Origin: Nostoc sp. NMS7
GTDB lineage: Bacteria; Cyanobacteriota; Cyanobacteriia; Cyanobacteriales; Nostocaceae
Reading direction: 5' to 3'
NCBI RefSeq assembly: GCF_017115085.1
Contig: NZ_JABXKJ010000133.1
Span: forward strand, 1-36,088
DNA length: 36,088 nt
This document shows, piece after piece, positions 16,338 to 23,094 of this stretch (position 1 is the stretch's first letter; each line of letters starts with the position of its first letter). The translations under genes were made by a program, and so were the position numbers. The notes beneath the pieces were generated by a model. That model worked only from the letters and a program-made list of their open reading frames with translations, did not search any database and had not been told where the DNA came from.

Positions 16338-17111
16338 ATGCAAGAATTAATCAAAGCTTTAATCAAGGCAAAGGCAGAGTTTAATCCGATTCAAAAAGAC
16401 GGGACTAATCCTCACTACAAGCGCAAATATGCAACACTAGATGCTGTATTAGATGCTGTCACCCCCGGACTCAGTAAACATGGATTAGTAATAATTCAAA
16501 CCACCGAAATCTTTGAAGGTAAAACCGTGCTGCGGACTCATATTTTTCATGAATCTGGAGAAAATATCACCAGCACTTATCCTCTACCCGAAATTAGTGA
16601 TTCTCAGAAGTTTGGTGCAGCATTAACTTATGCACGACGATATGCAGTTTGTGCAATTTTATCGGTGACGGCAGATGAAGATAATGACGCTGAAGGCGCA
16701 ACTACTCCTCAAAAGCCTGAACAGCCACAGAATAACATTAGACCCCGTAAAGACAATCAACAGCCTAGAGTTCAGCCACCAAAACAAGCTGTAACTCCGC
16801 CATCAATCAACCCGAAAGATTTACGAATCAAAGAAGTTCGCACACTTTTAAATTATCCATTGGATTTAATCAAAGAATGGTTGCATTCTCGAAATGTTAC
16901 AAGTCCAAGTGAGCTTGATTCTGTTCAAATTGATGAACTGGTGAAGACTATGTGTTTGGCTTGGGCTGGTAATAAATTCGGACATCCAAATCATGCTGCT
17001 AACTCTTATCAGAAACACGTAATCGATGCTGTATTACGAGGTGTTTCTGAGATGGAAGCAATTCAAGCATGGATGGAGGGAGCGCTTGCACAATTACCTG
17101 AATTGAATTGA
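16338..17111 (+). CDS. ERF-family single-strand DNA annealing protein
   Basis: A 257-residue protein. The N-terminal 115 residues match the ERF superfamily: QELIKALIKAKAEFNPIQKD, then KYATLDAVLDAVTPGLSKHG, then SDSQKFGAALTYARRYAVCA, then LSVTADEDNDAEG. ERF proteins anneal complementary single strands in phage and plasmid recombination. A Pro/Gln-rich linker (about 118-155) leads to a separate C-terminal helical domain (about 158-257, DLRIKEVRTLLNYPLDLIKE). AGGATCTGGATA precedes the ATG. It is the best-defined gene of the plus cluster and marks it as element-derived. Confidence 0.88.
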   Translation: MQELIKALIKAKAEFNPIQKDGTNPHYKRKYATLDAVLDAVTPGLSKHGLVIIQTTEIFEGKTVLRTHIFHESGENITSTYPLPEISDSQKFGAALTYARRYAVCAILSVTADEDNDAEGATTPQKPEQPQNNIRPRKDNQQPRVQPPKQAVTPPSINPKDLRIKEVRTLLNYPLDLIKEWLHSRNVTSPSELDSVQIDELVKTMCLAWAGNKFGHPNHAANSYQKHVIDAVLRGVSEMEAIQAWMEGALAQLPELN

Positions 17112-17150
17112 GAAGAGAAATCATACTTCAAACTAAGGGTAGAGAAAAAA

Positions 17151-17468
17151 ATGAATCTTTGGTCAAGAATGGATTTAATTGCATTAACAAATGAACGCTT
17201 TCTAGGAGAGTATTACGATTTTATTTTTGATTACGATGGCGGATGGATGATTAAGTTTTTGTATCTGATTAAAGTGAATGTTGCTCTCTGGTTTGGATGG
17301 GAGTCACAGCCGGAATATGATGGTTGGCATTGGGGACTGGGGTACTTTGGAGAGGAATACCGAGATGACTGGAATGCCCCAATAGGATCTTGTGATTGGC
17401 AAGAAATTTGTACTCCCGTCAGTTTTCTAAGATGGCAATATGGTATCGGTGAAAACTCGAATTACTAA
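17151..17468 (+). CDS. Hypothetical Trp/Tyr-rich protein, 105 residues
   Basis: The protein is rich in Trp, Tyr, Gly and Asp (LWFGWESQPEYDGWHWGLGY, then FGEEYRDDWNAP). A hydrophobic stretch (MIKFLYLIKVNVALWFGW) could be a membrane-associated helix. GGGTAGAG lies a few nt before ATG 17151. It has no recognised domain. It is co-directional with the ERF gene, 39 bp downstream. Confidence 0.5.
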   Translation: MNLWSRMDLIALTNERFLGEYYDFIFDYDGGWMIKFLYLIKVNVALWFGWESQPEYDGWHWGLGYFGEEYRDDWNAPIGSCDWQEICTPVSFLRWQYGIGENSNY

Positions 17469-17500
17469 TCAATAATCGGCTATTCAGCCAAGGATTAAAA

Positions 17501-17691
17501 ATGGCTAATCTTCACCAATTAATTCAGTTGTCAAAGTCATTAAAGCACTGACAGAAAAAGACCCAAGATTAGGGCAAACAGGTACAGTAATTCAGTATTC
17601 AGCACACGGCATGGTTTGCGTTCATTCCCCAGATATGCCGCCTAGTCAAGAAATTTTTTTCAATGCACATCATTTACAAATCATAGAGTAA
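17501..17691 (+). pseudogene. Small gene broken by a one-base frameshift
   Basis: ATG 17501 has a good Shine-Dalgarno (AAGGA, 5-6 nt). Its frame (MANLHQLIQLSKSLKH) stops at 17549. A second frame that overlaps it but has no start reads VVKVIKALTEKDPRLGQTG, continues with TVIQYSAHGMVCVHSPD and stops at 17691. Adding one T at the TT in taaTTcag joins them smoothly as MANLHQLISVVKVIKALTE. The product would be a 63-residue SH3-like small protein. It is either a recent mutation or a sequencing error. Confidence 0.5.
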
Positions 17692-17702
17692 TAGTCAAGA
17701 TT

Positions 17703-17903
17703 ATGCCCAGAAAATCCACTTACCCCGCCACTACCGACCAGTCACACCAATGCTTACAATACCTCCGACGCTGTGGAGGTAGCGCACGATTGTGCAGTAT
17801 CAAATTTAGCCTGGGAGTGATTCAAACACTGGTCAATAAAAAAAAAGTGAAGATTAATAATACTGGTGCAGGATTTTTTGTTGAATTGGAGGATGAAAAG
17901 TGA
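17703..17903 (+). CDS. Hypothetical small basic protein, possible winged helix
   Basis: A 66-residue protein. HQCLQYLRRCGGSARLCSIK and LGVIQTLVNKKKVKINNTGA read like a compact winged-helix (helix, helix, beta-wing), which suggests nucleic acid binding. The stop overlaps the GTG of the next gene (GTGA at 17900), a sign of translational coupling. No assigned family. Confidence 0.5.
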   Translation: MPRKSTYPATTDQSHQCLQYLRRCGGSARLCSIKFSLGVIQTLVNKKKVKINNTGAGFFVELEDEK

Positions 17904-18253
17904 AAACCCAGAAAGTAACCCATGAATCATCTTTGCCTTCAAACACTCGTAATAAATTAGTTCTACGCCGGACTCGAAAAAGATTTAACCCCAGGATTTT
18001 TATCGACCGCATCATAGAAACAACTGCAATTATCTCTCTGCTGATTACTGGGTTTTCAGGAGTTGGAGCAATGGGGTGTTGGGGAATGGAGATTATCGAG
18101 ACTAATAATCCCAACATAATTATCTCTGGTTGGCAGCAGCAGAAAAATATTTGCTTGGGTGCAATGCTGGTAAGTTTTTCTGCCTTCTTAGGGAGTTCTT
18201 TAGTCGGAGCAAGCCTCAGTATTCAACAAGATAAATTTTCGGGAGATAAATAA
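17900..18253 (+). CDS. Two-TM membrane protein of unknown function
   Basis: A 117-residue protein starting at GTG 17900 in a GTGA overlap with the previous stop. A basic N terminus (RNKLVLRRTRKRFNPR) precedes TM1 (about 40-60, AIISLLITGFSGVGAMGCWG). TM2 lies at about 85-106 (CLGAMLVSFSAFLGSSLVGA). The positive-inside pattern suggests a cytoplasmic N terminus. Located in the ERF cluster; function unknown. Confidence 0.5.
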   Translation: MKTQKVTHESSLPSNTRNKLVLRRTRKRFNPRIFIDRIIETTAIISLLITGFSGVGAMGCWGMEIIETNNPNIIISGWQQQKNICLGAMLVSFSAFLGSSLVGASLSIQQDKFSGDK

Positions 18254-18255
18254 CG

Positions 18256-18495
18256 ATGGAAATTAAGTTGACCACATCAGAGATTCGGACTATCTTACAG
18301 GGTTGTCAATATACATTGCGGCTTGTGGGGAGTAGTCGAGATTATCGTAAAATTCAATCGTCCGAGCATTTTTCTACCTCAAACGATGTTGTGCTAAATG
18401 ATGCGTTCAATATTTTGGGAGATGTAGTCAACGCAATCGAGCAGGTAGAGCAATTTTCTCAACAAGGAGAATCCGGTCATGGAACAGGAAATTAA
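18256..18495 (+). CDS. Hypothetical small protein, 79 residues
   Basis: The protein is mostly helical (LTTSEIRTILQGCQYTLRLV; DAFNILGDVVNAIEQVEQFS) with a Ser/His-rich middle. Its start is 2 bp after the preceding stop, and its 3' end overlaps the next gene by 17 bp, so the run is translationally coupled. No known family. Confidence 0.45.
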   Translation: MEIKLTTSEIRTILQGCQYTLRLVGSSRDYRKIQSSEHFSTSNDVVLNDAFNILGDVVNAIEQVEQFSQQGESGHGTGN

Positions 18496-18640
18496 AAATG
18501 CAATTGGTTTGGGCAATCCTGAACTCGTAATAGAGTCGAAACCAAAACCTGAACCAGAGCCAAAGCCAAAGCCAACAGTAACGATTTACGACTTCAGCGC
18601 TTTGTTATCCAAATACGAACCGCCGAAAAAACAACGATGA
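18479..18640 (+). CDS. Small protein with a Lys-Pro/Glu-Pro repeat
   Basis: A 53-residue protein. ATG 18479 has an excellent AAGGAG at 9 nt spacing that lies inside the end of the previous gene. The middle is a proline-rich linker (KPKPEPEPKPKP), like the periplasm- or wall-spanning spacers of TonB-type proteins, but without a membrane segment here. The C terminus reads YDFSALLSKYEPPKK. The stop overlaps the next ATG (ATGA at 18637). Confidence 0.45.
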   Translation: MEQEIKNAIGLGNPELVIESKPKPEPEPKPKPTVTIYDFSALLSKYEPPKKQR

Positions 18641-19013
18641 ACAAAAAACAGTTGATCCTCAATTGTGCCATTGCAGTTTTCGCCTTTTCCACTACTTTAA
18701 GTGGCTCTCTCCTGGTTTTTGGGCAAAAGAAACCGAACTATTTCAACATCACAATACCTGCTCTTTCACAGCGAGGCTGGCTTTTGGTTTGGGTATGCTT
18801 GGCACTGGATTAACCATGCTTTTGGCTAGTCGGATTGAGGCAGTCGAAACCAGGGATTTACTCAAACCTAGACCTGTTCCCACTCCCTGCTCTTGTTGCA
18901 GGTACTATCACGGGTCGAGTTATGGCGGTGTAACACTCAATTGCGCTATTCATCCTGAGGGCTGCGAGGGTAGTCAATGCCCGGATTGGGAAACTCATCA
19001 ACTATTTAAATAA
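18637..19013 (+). pseudogene. Membrane protein with Cys-rich tail, split by a one-base frameshift
   Basis: The first frame starts at ATG 18637 (ATGA overlap) and encodes an N-terminal TM (LILNCAIAVFAFSTTLSG), then stops at 18811-18813. The second frame carries LGMLGTGLTMLLASRIEAVE and a cysteine cluster (PCSCCRYYHG, LNCAIHPEGC, SQCPDWE). Its own possible start at 18663 gives an implausible N terminus. Adding one T to the TTTT run at 18782-18785 joins them as SQRGWLFGLGMLGTGLTMLL. The product would be about 125 residues with two TMs and a C-x-C-C metal-binding-like tail, as in small cyanobacterial Cys-rich proteins. Real mutation or sequencing error cannot be told apart here. Confidence 0.5.
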
Positions 19014-19024
19014 GGAGCAAAAAA

Positions 19025-19321
19025 ATGACATTAACTCTAGATAATCACTCAAAAACCAGAGAATCGTCCTTAACTCAAGCATTGCGACAAATACAGGAAT
19101 TAAACTCTAAGATTGCTCAGTTAGAGCAGCAGCATCAAGATTATGTGCGCGAGCAACAGAATTTGATTAGTGCGTAGGCGTAGCCCGTCGTAGACATCGC
19201 TGAGATTTGTGTTTCTCCGATCCAGGAAGTACAGGCGCTGCGGATTCTGATTTATCGGGGAGAAGCAGCTTGTCGGCGGTACTTGCGTTCGGTGTTGGTT
19301 AGACAACGGAAGACTTTATAG
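19025..19321 (+). pseudogene. Coiled-coil small gene interrupted by a dispersed repeat with in-frame stops
   Basis: ATG 19025 has AAGGAG at about 8 nt. The frame reads 50 residues (LTQALRQIQELNSKIAQLEQ then coiled coil) to TAG 19175. The same frame continues after the 29-bp repeat at 19172-19200: AEICVSPIQEVQALRILIYR and on to TAG 19321. The two halves belong to one 98-codon frame. The repeat supplies two in-frame TAG codons (19175, 19181) without shifting the frame. A shortened 50-residue protein may still be made. Function unknown. Confidence 0.55.
19172..19200 (+). repeat. Short dispersed repeat (GCGTAGGCGTAGCCC type)
   Basis: GCGTAGGCGTAGCCCGTCG followed by TAGACATCGC is a familiar short dispersed repeat in Nostoc genomes. 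Diverged relatives occur at 3643-3675 (opposite strand), 11599-11613 (fragment) and perhaps 29378-29402. Here it interrupts a coding frame. Confidence 0.65.
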
Positions 19322-19324
19322 AGA

Positions 19325-19699
19325 TCAGGCACTCACTGATTCCGGTTTTGTACGTGATATTTCCAAAACTCGCTGTAACCAATATGAAATTTCAACAGAT
19401 GCAGATTGCTTTTGTTCAGCATCAGTCCAAATATTGTCCCAATGGAATAGCCAACGAGTCAGAAGACGAACTAAATCAACTAACTCTGCTGCTCTATCAA
19501 TATCATCTGCCTTTACCATGTCTGGCACAGTCCACTCAATAAAGTATCTGCTTTCATCAACCAAAACCAGTATTAAATCCTCTGATGAGCTTTGAGTCCA
19601 CAAAGATTGAATCTGTGACAAGTGTGTAGCTAAACGACGTAAACGTGTAGTCACATCATCTTGCATAAAAATTTGTTGCTTTGGTGTCACTTCGATCAT
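19325..19699 (-). CDS. Hypothetical protein overlapping the DUF5674 gene
   Basis: A 124-residue protein. Segments such as DDVTTRLRRLATHLSQIQSL, DLILVLVDESRYFIEWTVPD and AAELVDLVRLLTRWLFHWDN suggest an alpha/beta fold. Its start overlaps the DUF5674 stop by 4 bp (ATGA), so the two are translationally coupled and probably act together. No family recognised. It ends 4 bp from the convergent broken gene at 19025-19321. Confidence 0.6.
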   Translation of the reverse strand: MIEVTPKQQIFMQDDVTTRLRRLATHLSQIQSLWTQSSSEDLILVLVDESRYFIEWTVPDMVKADDIDRAAELVDLVRLLTRWLFHWDNIWTDAEQKQSASVEISYWLQRVLEISRTKPESVSA

Positions 19700-20028
19700 A
19701 AATTCCCCAAGAACTCAATAATTATTTGGGCTGCCCTTTCTCTAATATTAGGGTCTAAAAGTTCCATTGAGCGATTTTGCCGGGGACGAAGATTAACCAT
19801 TGATTCAAAAATCATCCTTCCAGTTATTGGCATAAAACTGGCAGCCCAAATATCTTGTTGTCTACTGCCGTCATCTAGCAATTTTTCTTCACAATCAGCG
19901 TGTAGACCACCACCACCAACCAGCACCCGACGCTCGATATCTACGGCAGTTTTTATGTAGAACTTGTGCTGTTGCAGCATTTGTTCAAGTTGTTCAGGGG
20001 TAGCGCTCTCGCGTAACAGCAAAATCAT
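19696..20028 (-). CDS. DUF5674 family protein
   Basis: A 110-residue protein matching the DUF5674 pattern: MILLLRESATPEQLEQMLQ, FYIKTAVDIERRVLVGGGGL, HADCEEKLLDDGSRQQDIWA, then NLRPRQNRSMELLDPNIRE. Length is typical. The family is widespread in cyanobacteria with no known biochemical role. The conserved His/Asp/Cys and Arg residues could form an active site. It overlaps the next gene by 4 bp and lies 31 bp after an RHH-like gene on the same strand. That arrangement is compatible with a toxin-antitoxin-like module, but this is inference. Confidence 0.85.
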   Translation of the reverse strand: MILLLRESATPEQLEQMLQQHKFYIKTAVDIERRVLVGGGGLHADCEEKLLDDGSRQQDIWAASFMPITGRMIFESMVNLRPRQNRSMELLDPNIRERAAQIIIEFLGNL

Positions 20029-20059
20029 ATAACTGAAAATCTCTGTAATATCATCAAAG

Positions 20060-20329
20060 CTAACTAGAAGGGCGCTCTGTTTCTTGCAACCAACCCAAAA
20101 TACTCAACGCTAACTCCCAGGATTCGCGCCGCTCCCAATTAGGTAAGTGATTCAGTACGCGTGCAAGCAATATGGCTGGGTTTTCCAATTCCCCGCCACG
20201 AGCCGCAACGCCATCCTTGACCAGTTGCCCCAAAGTGGCAGCTTGATTCCCTTTATAGTCAGGCTGTCTCTTAATTTCATCAACAATCCAGTCTGGTACT
20301 GTGATTGTTTTAAACCCTGGCTTCGGCAT
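20060..20329 (-). CDS. RHH-like small protein heading the DUF5674 operon
   Basis: An 89-residue protein from ATG 20329; an in-frame TTG at 20335 is possible. The start PKPGFKTITVPDWIVDEIKR has the strand-then-helix pattern of ribbon-helix-helix or similar small DNA-binding proteins from cyanobacterial elements. The rest is helical (ENPAILLARVLNHLPNWERR). No strong ribosome site. It leads a three-gene minus operon with DUF5674 and a coupled hypothetical protein and may regulate it. Confidence 0.5.
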   Translation of the reverse strand: MPKPGFKTITVPDWIVDEIKRQPDYKGNQAATLGQLVKDGVAARGGELENPAILLARVLNHLPNWERRESWELALSILGWLQETERPSS

Positions 20330-20420
20330 ACACAACAGAGAAATAATATAAAGATAGTACGGCAGTTTACGTTATGTTTGCAAATCTTTGTGCGGTATGG
20401 TACGTTAAAATAATTCGCAA

Positions 20421-20447
20421 TGGGCTAACGCCCCGCTCCGCTAACGC
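20421..20447. repeat. Short dispersed repeat (GCTAACGC type)
   Basis: GGGCTAACGCCCCGCTCCG followed by CTAACGC contains two direct GCTAACGC copies (20424-20431, 20440-20447) and a GGGC/GCCC stem. It resembles common GC-rich dispersed repeats of Nostoc. The surrounding 20330-20582 holds no gene that I can support. Confidence 0.5.
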
Positions 20448-20582
20448 AATTACGTTTTGTGACCGGGATTTAGATTTAGGCGTTCAATTCGCACTGCTTG
20501 ATAGAAGCTCTTGACTTAAATCCCCACCACTTTTTAAAAATGGACTACTCACACAATAGCTTCACAAATAGTAGGAGCAATC

Positions 20583-20792
20583 ATGAAAAATATTGGTATT
20601 AAGCCAATACATCCTAAAGAATTTAAAAGAGTTCATAATTTCTCGACTTACCAAATGAGTCGTTTGTCAGGTTACTCAGTCGAGGCACTAAAAAACTGGT
20701 TAGCTGATGAAAGTAGCTCCCGATTTGTCGAACCAAAGCCCTATATACTTAACCATTTTGGAGCGATTCATAGTTACTTATCAAGAAGTTAG
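20583..20792 (+). CDS. Small HTH-like protein, 69 residues
   Basis: ATG 20583 has AGGAG at 5 nt. The segment YQMSRLSGYSVEALKNWLAD reads as a helix-turn-helix (helix, SGYS turn, recognition helix with NW), as in small excisionase- or repressor-like proteins. Flanks are basic N-terminally and aromatic C-terminally. A proper hairpin terminator follows at 20829-20849. It is a single-gene unit just outside the iteron-bounded module, so it may control that module or be an excisionase-like factor. Confidence 0.55.
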   Translation: MKNIGIKPIHPKEFKRVHNFSTYQMSRLSGYSVEALKNWLADESSSRFVEPKPYILNHFGAIHSYLSRS

Positions 20793-20828
20793 TGTTTCCC
20801 AAACACTAAGCAATTAGAAAAACCCTCC

Positions 20829-20849
20829 CCACCAGTAGGTGGTTTTTTT
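20829..20849 (+). terminator. Rho-independent terminator
   Basis: CCACC-AGTA-GGTGG followed by TTTTTTT, 36 bp after the stop of the 69-residue HTH gene. It is a compact, convincing intrinsic terminator and isolates that gene from the iteron array. Confidence 0.75.
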
Positions 20850-20869
20850 ATTATTAGTATTATCAGTAC

Positions 20870-20935
20870 CGGAATTCAATCGGAATTCAATCGGAACTCA
20901 ACCGGAACTCAATCGGAACTCAGTCGGAACTCTAG
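20870..20935 (+). repeat. Six tandem 11-bp iterons CGGAAYTCARY
   Basis: Contiguous units at 20870, 20881, 20892, 20903, 20914 and 20925: CGGAATTCAAT (twice), CGGAACTCAAC, CGGAACTCAAT, CGGAACTCAGT, then CGGAACTCTAG (diverged at its end). The 11-bp period places every unit on the same helix face. The array ends at the AGGAG ribosome site of the next gene, so a protein bound here would repress or control that operon. The same unit recurs inverted at 28295-28338. Confidence 0.8.
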
Positions 20936-20947
20936 GAGCCGAAACCA

Positions 20948-21250
20948 TTGCTAATTCAAGGAAGCTGTGTAGTTGAACAATTGTTAACACGAGAGGAGGC
21001 AGCCAGACAATTGGAGCCATCAGTTGGAATTAGACAGTTCCAAAAGTATTTAGACTTAGCTTCTTTGTACTTGCCAGAATTTGAAGATTTTCGGGACGAA
21101 GATAATGGAGGGCTAAACGGACGAGCAAAGTTGACAAACTGGCACTTACCTGTGCTTCAAAGAATTAGAAGTTACGTTTTAGCCAAAGGTTCTTTGAAGA
21201 AGGTGGCAATTGAATTAAAAAATCACCCCGAAAAGTTTTTAGGAGCCTAA
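20948..21250 (+). CDS. Putative MerR/HTH-like DNA-binding protein, candidate iteron binder
   Basis: About 100 residues. TTG 20948 is the start, with AGGAG (20934-20938) at 9 nt. LLTREEAARQLEPSVGIRQF resembles the first helices of MerR/HTH-17 domains, and LTNWHLPVLQRIRSYVLAKG could be the recognition and following helix. The C terminus is basic (SLKKVAIELKNHPEKF). It lies directly downstream of the iterons and is the natural candidate to bind them and autoregulate. The 3-bp gap to the next gene suggests an operon. Family assignment is tentative. Confidence 0.55.
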   Translation: MLIQGSCVVEQLLTREEAARQLEPSVGIRQFQKYLDLASLYLPEFEDFRDEDNGGLNGRAKLTNWHLPVLQRIRSYVLAKGSLKKVAIELKNHPEKFLGA

Positions 21251-21253
21251 ATA

Positions 21254-21829
21254 ATGATTGTTAAAGAATTTGCACAAGCTCTCAACAAAGTACCAGGAAA
21301 GATAGTTGATGAACTACGCCGTCAACATCCAGAGCAAAAATGGACGGTCGATTCACAAGTTCCAGACGAGATTTTAGCTAAATTTCGAGACATTACTAAT
21401 AGTGAGAGATTACAACCTCAACAATCACCTGTAGCAGATATACCCGAAGCCGCAATCACCAAAGCTGATGAGGCAATTCAACAAGCCTCATACAAGTTGA
21501 CTGCGGCTGATAAAGAAACTATTTCTGCTGCTATAGCTGTTCAAAATGAGCAATCTAAGATTTTGGGTGCATCAACTGGTGTCACAGGAGCTTTGTTGTT
21601 CATGGAATCCTTGATTGGAGCCAAGGGGACGGTGTTGGATGCCTTTGCTGAACAATCCATGTTGGAAGTTGATAACCAGATTACCGAGATAGATCAGAGT
21701 TTGATTAATTTGGCAGAAGAAGCCTCAACAAGGCTGGGGAAGTCGATTCAAAAAAAAGAACAACTCAAAGCGCGACTCAATTTGTTGCGGGAGAGAGTTT
21801 CTTCAATGGGGACACAGATCCGATTTTAG
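21254..21829 (+). CDS. Helical coiled-coil protein (N-terminal part of a probably frameshifted gene)
   Basis: A 191-residue protein with a small N-terminal helical domain (VKEFAQALNKVPGKIVDELR), a polar linker and a long amphipathic/coiled-coil part (DNQITEIDQSLINLAEEAS; QLKARLNLLRERVSSM). The frame stops soon after GGGG at 21808-21811. Adding one G there would join it to the next frame as SSMGDTDPILEAYKTVAALL, giving a 288-residue coiled-coil protein with a C-terminal membrane hairpin. If real as written, it is a soluble coiled-coil protein. Second gene of the iteron-bounded module. Confidence 0.55.
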   Translation: MIVKEFAQALNKVPGKIVDELRRQHPEQKWTVDSQVPDEILAKFRDITNSERLQPQQSPVADIPEAAITKADEAIQQASYKLTAADKETISAAIAVQNEQSKILGASTGVTGALLFMESLIGAKGTVLDAFAEQSMLEVDNQITEIDQSLINLAEEASTRLGKSIQKKEQLKARLNLLRERVSSMGTQIRF

Positions 21830-21852
21830 AAGCTTATAAAACAGTAGCGGCA

Positions 21853-22116
21853 TTGTTACAAATCCAAAATGAAACTGTTGCTACTGTTGCCGAAATCCGA
21901 TTGCTTCAAGAACTATTAACTCATCAAAGGAAAAATCAGGTTATGGATATTCTCAGTACCGGATTGTTTGCTACTTCAGTTGTTGGCGCTTTAGGTGGCA
22001 GTGCATATCTCGTTGGTAGCATTGTCGCTACTGGATTAATTGGCAGTGGGATGTTCATACCGTTGGGATTACTTGTTGGTGCAGGATTGACTTTTCTGGG
22101 ACGGGCATCAAGATGA
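21853..22116 (+). CDS. Two-TM protein (C-terminal part of the frameshifted gene)
   Basis: The frame from TTG 21853 has no credible ribosome site, and its protein-like sequence extends upstream (GDTDPILEAYKTVAAL) across the previous stop. This argues that it is the continuation of the 21254 gene after a lost base. It encodes a coiled coil (ETVATVAEIRLLQELLTH) and two hydrophobic segments (LSTGLFATSVVGALGGSAYL; IVATGLIGSGMFIPLGLLVG) with a short basic tail. The topology suggests membrane attachment of the upstream coiled coil. Function unknown. Confidence 0.5.
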   Translation: MLQIQNETVATVAEIRLLQELLTHQRKNQVMDILSTGLFATSVVGALGGSAYLVGSIVATGLIGSGMFIPLGLLVGAGLTFLGRASR

Positions 22117-22125
22117 CAAGGAAAA

Positions 22126-22243
22126 GGGTGTGGGGTGTAGGGTGTAGGGTGTAGAAAAGAAATAAAAAACTGTCAATTCTTGGTTATTGCCCAGTTTCAA
22201 AAAATATTAGGTTTGAAACGTGGATTCCTACACCCTACACCCT
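22126..22243. repeat. GGGTGTA heptamer repeats forming an inverted pair
   Basis: Tandem GGGTGTA/GGGTGTAG units at 22126-22154 face CTACACCCTACACCCT at 22228-22243, so the transcript could fold into a long hairpin. This is a typical heptameric tandem repeat of heterocystous cyanobacteria. Related copies lie at 29911-29950. Confidence 0.6.
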
Positions 22244-22263
22244 CTGAGAGTGATGAGCAGTAG

Positions 22264-22690
22264 TGTTTCATCCAACTGTTTCACGAAACTGTTTCACGAA
22301 ACTGTTTCATGAAACGTTTCAACGGTTTCATCAATGTTTCAGGGCGTGAAACACCATGAAACAGCATTCCCCCAGCGTGAAACATGAAACGTGAAACATG
22401 AAACACCAGACAATTCCTTGCTCGAAAGCCATTATGAGCGGGATTGTTTCATCAAACTGTTTCACAGCACTGTTTCATGAAACAGTTTCAACGGTTTCAT
22501 CAATGTTTCAGGTCGTGAAACACCATGAAACAGCATTCCCCCGCGTGAAACGTGAAACATGAAACACGAAACAACAGTCCATTCCTTGCTCGAAAGGCGT
22601 TATGAAGGGTAGTGTTTCACAGCACTGTTTCACGAAACAGTTTCAACGGTTTCATCAATGTTTCAGACTCGTGAAACAGCATGAAACAAA
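22264..22690. repeat. Large parS-like array of GTTTC/GAAAC half-sites
   Basis: These 427 bp contain about 37 GTTTC or GAAAC words, mostly as TGTTTCA or TGAAACA, the half-sites of bacterial parS. They form about 2.4 copies of a unit of roughly 175 bp (starting near 22264, 22445 and 22613), each with GTTTC words on the left and GAAAC words on the right. The perfect 18-bp palindrome ACTGTTTCATGAAACAGT is at 22469-22486, and a near copy is at 22624-22641. The canonical 16-bp parS with a CACGTG centre is absent; centres here are shortened to CATG or CACG. No gene is visible inside. A protein-binding centromere or origin is the best reading. Confidence 0.75.
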
Positions 22691-22727
22691 AATTTGTACT
22701 AAGAACGCGCTATAGCACAGCAGTCTC

Positions 22728-23094
22728 ATGTATAAGAAACAACTGTACTTAGCTTTGGTTGGTGTTGGCATTTGCATATTGCCTGTAATCATCCCCTTAG
22801 TACCCAAGTTGGGGGCTTATGCAGAGCTTCAACGGCTAAAAGCCTCAGAAGAATTAGAACGTTCCCGCATAGAAGAACGGGCTAAAACCAGTGATGCCTT
22901 GTATGAGGCGGGAGTGATGCCCACAAGTCGCAAGTTGAGAATTACCAATTACTTTGATAGCGCTAAACGCAATCCCAGACCAGACACAACCCTTTATCAA
23001 GATGATGAGATTATTGATGTTTTTGATGCGACGGGCAGGTGTATTGGACGAATTGAAGAAGGAATTTGGAAGTGGAAGCACAAAGCTAAAGGGA
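22728..23094 (+). CDS. Membrane-anchored protein interrupted by the group II intron
   Basis: The frame from ATG 22728 encodes a signal-anchor TM (LYLALVGVGICILPVIIPLV), a charged helical stalk (LQRLKASEELERSRIEERAK) and a small beta-rich domain (TLYQDDEIIDVFDATGRC; IGRIEEGIWKWKHKAKG). The unspliced frame runs to 23144, but its last 15 or so codons are intron sequence (5' splice site GTGCG at 23095). Splicing to 25366 would give KAKGTL then stop at 25373, a 124-residue protein. So the intron sits near the end of the gene and does little harm even unspliced. Function unknown. Confidence 0.6.

Noticed and set aside
17501..17551. Programmed -1 ribosomal frameshift
   Set aside because: No slippery heptamer (X XXY YYZ) lies in the overlap of the two frames. 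A lost base is simpler.
20870..20935. CRISPR or simple microsatellite explanation for the 11-bp repeats
   Set aside because: Units are contiguous without spacers, slightly diverged and mirrored at 28295-28338, which fits protein-binding iterons better.
22264..22690. CRISPR array
   Set aside because: The repeats are short words of both orientations with no regular repeat-spacer pattern and no cas genes nearby.
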